DNA of 8,442 bases, from contig CAKTWE010000071.1 of assembly GCA_934630385.1 (NCBI GenBank), positions 1 through 8,442 on the forward strand, read 5' to 3'. Shown here one piece after another: positions 5,871 to 8,442 of the stretch. Positions within the stretch are counted from its first letter, which is position 1; the number at the start of each line of letters is the position of its first letter. A program made the translations under genes and the position numbers. Under the pieces are notes generated by a model. It was given only the letters and a program-made list of their open reading frames with translations. It had not been told where the DNA came from and did no database searches. This DNA is from an uncultured Collinsella sp. (lineage in GTDB: Bacteria; Actinomycetota; Coriobacteriia; Coriobacteriales; Coriobacteriaceae).

Positions 5871-5915
5871 GGAGGCTCCTTTCGAAGGCAGATGTAGTTG
5901 TGGGGCATGTCGGCG

Positions 5916-5924
5916 ATTGTAGCA
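5916..5924 (-). promoter_or_regulatory. Extended -10 promoter of the YitT gene
   Basis: The minus strand reads TGCTACAAT, an extended -10 (TGn plus TACAAT, 5 of 6). No good -35 box is present at the proper distance, which extended -10 promoters can tolerate. Transcription would start near 5909 with a leader of about 40 nt. The hairpin at 5928-5962 ends 4 bp upstream. Confidence 0.45.
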
Positions 5925-5927
5925 TGG

Positions 5928-5962
5928 ACCACCACAAAGGAGACAGGCACCTTTGTGGTGGT
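5928..5962 (-). repeat. REP-like hairpin behind the GNAT gene, possible terminator
   Basis: ACCACCACAAAGG (5928-5940) and its exact complement (5950-5962) form a 13-bp stem around a 9-nt loop, which on the minus strand reads TGCCTGTCT. The hairpin starts 1 nt after the GNAT stop codon (TAA 5966-5964). On the minus strand no U tract follows, so termination would be inefficient. The CTGTCTCC core at the loop edge recalls REP elements and the one at 3773-3797. Confidence 0.6.
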
Positions 5963-5963
5963 T

Positions 5964-6545
5964 TTAGGCGAGGAGGTCGGGGAACCAGGTTGGTTTGGGT
6001 TGGTTGGGAACGCGCTCGGATAGAACCAGCTCCATCCAGCACATGTCATACCAGCGGCCGAACTTTTGAGCGCAGCGGTCAAAAGTGCCCACCAGGCGAT
6101 ACCCCATATGAGCATGGAAGTCCTGGCTGTTGTGCGTCAGATACTCGTCGTCCTTGTCGTGCGGCACGGCGATGAGGGCGCACATGTTGGTGATGCCCAT
6201 CGCGATTAGGCATTGCTTGAGCGCGTCATGCAGCTTGCGGCCCAGTCCGCCGTGGCGCACATCGCGCGCCAGGTAGATTGATGTCTCGACCGACCAGTCA
6301 TATGCCTCGCGGCTGTTGAGCGGACTCACGTAGGCATAGCCTACCGGACACCCGTCCAACTCCATCACCAGATACGGATAGCGCTTGAGCGTACGCTCGA
6401 TACGCCCGGCGAACTCCTCAACGCTCGGCACCTCATATTCGCAGGTAATCGCCGTCTGGCGCACATATGGCTCATAGATGGCAAGCAACGCCGGTGCGTC
6501 TTCGGGCGTCGCCAGGCGAATCGTCGGCTCGGGCATCTCGGTCAT
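5964..6545 (-). CDS. GNAT-family N-acetyltransferase, phosphinothricin acetyltransferase type
   Basis: The protein has 193 residues when started at ATG 6545-6543. I prefer this start because a GGGGGAGAAGGG Shine-Dalgarno region lies just upstream. The longer open frame (to 6614) would begin inside the terminator stem of the previous gene. The sequence runs IRLATPEDAPALLAIYEPYV at the N terminus, then YDWSVETSIYL (82-92), the acetyl-CoA pyrophosphate loop RHGGLG (97-102), and the C-terminal HMGYRLVGTF (146-155). These match the Pat/MnaT subgroup, which acetylates small amino-containing compounds such as phosphinothricin, methionine sulfoximine or related amino acids. The natural substrate is unknown, and resistance should not be assumed. 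It is preceded by an efficient terminator 25 nt away, so its own promoter must be very close or inside the aldolase gene. Confidence 0.9.
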   Translation of the reverse strand: MTEMPEPTIRLATPEDAPALLAIYEPYVRQTAITCEYEVPSVEEFAGRIERTLKRYPYLVMELDGCPVGYAYVSPLNSREAYDWSVETSIYLARDVRHGGLGRKLHDALKQCLIAMGITNMCALIAVPHDKDDEYLTHNSQDFHAHMGYRLVGTFDRCAQKFGRWYDMCWMELVLSERVPNQPKPTWFPDLLA

Positions 6546-6561
6546 ACAACCCTTCTCCCCC

Positions 6562-6605
6562 AAAAGCAAAGGCCGCCCTGCGCCAAGCTCAGGCGCAGGG
6601 CGGCC
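6562..6605 (-). terminator. Rho-independent terminator of the threonine aldolase gene
   Basis: On the minus strand a perfect 14-bp GC-rich stem (6605-6592 with 6584-6571; core GGCCGCCCTGCGCC) with a 7-nt loop is followed by TTTGCTTTT (6570-6562). It begins 18 nt after the aldolase stop codon (TAG 6626-6624). Its orientation is one-way, as no T tract follows on the plus strand. Confidence 0.9.
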
Positions 6606-6612
6606 CCTTGTC

Positions 6613-6641
6613 ATTACATCAGGCTACAGGACAGCCGCCAA
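6613..6641 (-). promoter_or_regulatory. Weak candidate promoter for the GNAT gene
   Basis: On the minus strand TTGGCG (6641-6636, 4 of 6) is separated by 17 bp from TGTAAT (6618-6613, 5 of 6), which is preceded by TG as an extended -10. The predicted start (about 6606) falls at the base of the terminator stem, so its transcript would meet that terminator at once. It overlaps the end of the aldolase gene. Confidence 0.25.
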
Positions 6642-7649
6642 CGCGTCGATATCCTCCTGCGTCGTGGCCCAGCTGGTGCAAAAACGCACCACCGTGTGGG
6701 TATCGTCGTACTTTTCCCAGTACTCGATCGCCGCATGCTCGCGAATGCGGGCCATGTCCTCGTTGGGCAGAATCACGAACTGCTGGTTGGTCGGCGTCTC
6801 CAAGAAGAACTGGTAGCCGCGCTCGTGCAGCACGCGACGCAGCGCCTGAGCGGTTTCAATCGCCTGGCGACCAATCTCAAAATACAGGCCATCGGTAAAA
6901 AGAGTCTCGAACTGCACGCCCGTCAGGCGGCCCTTGGCAAGCAGCGCGCCGTGCTGCTTAATGCGCGGAATGGGGTGCGCCGGGGCGTGCATGCCGCAGA
7001 ACACCACAGCCTCGCCGCAGAGCGCGCCGCACTTGGTGCCGCCGATGTAGAACACGTCGCACAGTTGCGCCAGCTCGGGCAGGGTAATATCGCACTCATC
7101 GGACGCCAGCGCATAGGCCAGGCGAGCACCGTCCACAAACAGCGGAATCTCGCGCTTCTGGCACACCGCGTGAATCGCCGCGAGCTCGGCCTTGGAGTAC
7201 AGCGTGCCGTACTCGGTCGATAGGCTCACGTACACGGCGCCCGGGAACACTGTGTGCTCATAGCTCTCGTTTTCGTAGAACACCTGGATATAGTTCTCGA
7301 GGTCCTCGGCGTGCATCTTGCCCTCGTAGCCGGGGATAGTGAGCACCTTGTGGCCGCCAAACTCGATGGCGCCTGCCTCGTGGCAGGCGACGTGGCCAGT
7401 CTCGGCAGCAACGACGCCCTCGTAGGGCGCGAGCAGCATGTCGATCACCGTCGCGTTGGCCTGCGTGCCGCCCACCAGAAAAAACACGTCGGCATCGGGG
7501 GCCTGGCAGGCCTCGCGGATAAGCTGCTTGGCACGCTCGGTGTGTGCATCGGTACCATAGCCGGGCTGCGGCTCCATATTGGTGTCGACAAGCGCCTGCA
7601 GCACCGCTGGGTGTGCGCCGTGGGAATAATCGTTGTTGAACGCGAGCAT
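6624..7649 (-). CDS. Low-specificity threonine aldolase family, PLP-dependent
   Basis: A complete 341-residue fold-type I PLP enzyme. Key sites are GGTQAN (60-65) for cofactor phosphate binding, H86 in ETGHVACHEAGA as the ring-stacking histidine, FVDGARLAYA (171-180; D173 contacts the pyridine nitrogen), and the Schiff-base lysine K206 in YIGGTKCGA. Family members split L-threonine or L-allo-threonine into glycine and acetaldehyde, and some accept other beta-hydroxy amino acids. Length agrees with the family (about 340). ATG 7649-7647 follows AGAGG 5 nt upstream. The PAP2 gene ends 45 bp upstream on the same strand with no terminator between, so the two are likely co-transcribed. A strong terminator closes the unit. 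Assignment within the family (L- or L-allo-specific, or a beta-eliminating lyase) cannot be made by eye. Confidence 0.92.
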   Translation of the reverse strand: MLAFNNDYSHGAHPAVLQALVDTNMEPQPGYGTDAHTERAKQLIREACQAPDADVFFLVGGTQANATVIDMLLAPYEGVVAAETGHVACHEAGAIEFGGHKVLTIPGYEGKMHAEDLENYIQVFYENESYEHTVFPGAVYVSLSTEYGTLYSKAELAAIHAVCQKREIPLFVDGARLAYALASDECDITLPELAQLCDVFYIGGTKCGALCGEAVVFCGMHAPAHPIPRIKQHGALLAKGRLTGVQFETLFTDGLYFEIGRQAIETAQALRRVLHERGYQFFLETPTNQQFVILPNEDMARIREHAAIEYWEKYDDTHTVVRFCTSWATTQEDIDALAAVL

Positions 7650-7694
7650 GGCAATCCTCTCTTACCGGGTATCGGCCAGATGATTCAAACGGGG

Positions 7695-8442
7695 CTATTG
7701 TACGCCGTTGGGATAGGCAATGCGCGCGGCAAGACACTCAAGTGCCAGTACCAGAGCAAAACCGCAGCTCACATCACTCAAAAAGTGCGCTCCAATCACG
7801 ATGCGGCCAAGCGCGACGAGCGCCACGACCACAGCCGCCGCCCAAAAGACCACGCGACGGCGTGACGGCTTTTCCTTAAAGGCCGCCGCGGGAAGCCCGG
7901 CGAGCATGAGGCCGATCGCCGCGTGCGCCGCGTGTCCGCTCGCAAACGACTTAAAGCCGTCCTTGGCTACACCAGCGGCAATATAGGCCCACTTGTCGGA
8001 GTTGCCGATCACCCACCACGGCTGAAACTCGAGCCCCTGCGTGACCTCGATCACGCGCATGCGCGGGCGCGACCACAGCGGCTTGACGATCACGTTGAGG
8101 ATGATGGCCTGGGCGACCCACACGGCAAGCACCATCAACGCCCAACGTGTGAGCTCGTCGGGCTCGGTCATGCGCGTGAAGCGATAGACGATAAGGTTGG
8201 CAGCGATGACCAGTACAAACGTCAGTACCAACTGAACCGCGATGAGCTTGCCACCGACCCGCAGCGATCCAATGATCTCGTAGCCGACCAGGCCAACGTT
8301 GACGAGGATGCCGAGCACGGCGAGCCATTTGCTCCCCCTGGAGTCGGGACGCACCGCGCGCACGAGCATAACGCCCGCGACGCTCGCCGTCAGCTCAAAC
8401 GGCAGCTCGCCGGCGGCCTCGATAAAGCGGCCGTACATGCTG
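7695..8442 (-). CDS. PAP2-family membrane phosphatase (5' end possibly outside window)
   Basis: From ATG 8438-8436 the frame gives 247 residues, but only 4 nt lie upstream, so the true start may be further right. About six hydrophobic segments are visible. The three PAP2 motifs are present: KPLWSRPR (119-126, the KX6R form, followed by M instead of the usual P), ASGH (166-169, catalytic acid H169 by family analogy), and GRIVIGAHFLSD (211-222, with R212, nucleophile H218 and D222). Members dephosphorylate lipid phosphates such as undecaprenyl diphosphate or phosphatidate at the membrane. The substrate is not determined here. It appears to form an operon with the aldolase gene 45 bp downstream, although no shared pathway is evident. 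Confidence 0.85.
   Translation of the reverse strand, partial: SMYGRFIEAAGELPFELTASVAGVMLVRAVRPDSRGSKWLAVLGILVNVGLVGYEIIGSLRVGGKLIAVQLVLTFVLVIAANLIVYRFTRMTEPDELTRWALMVLAVWVAQAIILNVIVKPLWSRPRMRVIEVTQGLEFQPWWVIGNSDKWAYIAAGVAKDGFKSFASGHAAHAAIGLMLAGLPAAAFKEKPSRRRVVFWAAAVVVALVALGRIVIGAHFLSDVSCGFALVLALECLAARIAYPNGVQ

Noticed and set aside
5964..6614. The longer start of the GNAT gene (216 residues)
   Set aside because: The first 23 codons coincide with the terminator stem and its T tract. The internal ATG at 6545 has a good ribosome site and begins just before the conserved GNAT sequence.
1..8442. CRISPR arrays, tRNA or rRNA genes, prophage or plasmid functions, toxin-antitoxin pairs
   Set aside because: No regularly spaced repeats, cloverleaf sequences, integrase, replication or toxin-like genes were recognised on either strand.

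Overview
The window is a high-GC bacterial chromosome segment with every convincing gene on the minus strand, so transcription runs from right to left. Gene content, composition and long shadow frames fit an actinobacterial gut commensal, most likely a Coriobacteriia member such as Collinsella. That placement comes from recognising the style of the sequence and was not tested by a search. No plasmid, phage, CRISPR, rRNA or tRNA signal was seen.

Right block (8442 to about 5916): a 5'-truncated PAP2-family membrane phosphatase lies 45 bp upstream of a PLP-dependent threonine aldolase. The aldolase is followed by a textbook Rho-independent terminator. Next comes a phosphinothricin-type GNAT N-acetyltransferase, whose real start lies downstream of that terminator. 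A hairpin repeat sits directly behind the GNAT stop codon and abuts the promoter of the next gene.

Middle block (5870 to 3569): a YitT-family membrane protein with a GTG start is followed by a HutC-type GntR regulator. A perfect tandem 17-bp repeat lies just downstream of the regulator's predicted promoter, as expected for an autoregulatory operator. Behind this regulator is a 453-bp gene-free stretch holding three closely spaced hairpins joined by a repeated 9-nt linker, a small REP-like element, and a 22-bp-arm inverted repeat carrying two near-consensus DnaA boxes.

Left block (3568 to 1): RecQ helicase has its stop codon 2 nt before the start of a second HutC-type regulator, whose Shine-Dalgarno lies inside recQ. 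After a 144-bp gap comes a SIS-domain sugar-phosphate deglycase/isomerase resembling FrlB, truncated by the window edge. Two copies of a 16-bp site flank a good sigma70 promoter in this gap, which suggests that the coupled regulator represses the deglycase gene. The inferred system is a sugar-amine (Amadori product or amino-sugar) catabolic operon whose repressor is co-transcribed with recQ.

The observations most worth following are the two operator architectures, the hairpin array behind the second regulator, and two hairpin repeats that share a CTGTCYCC core in or at the edge of the loop.
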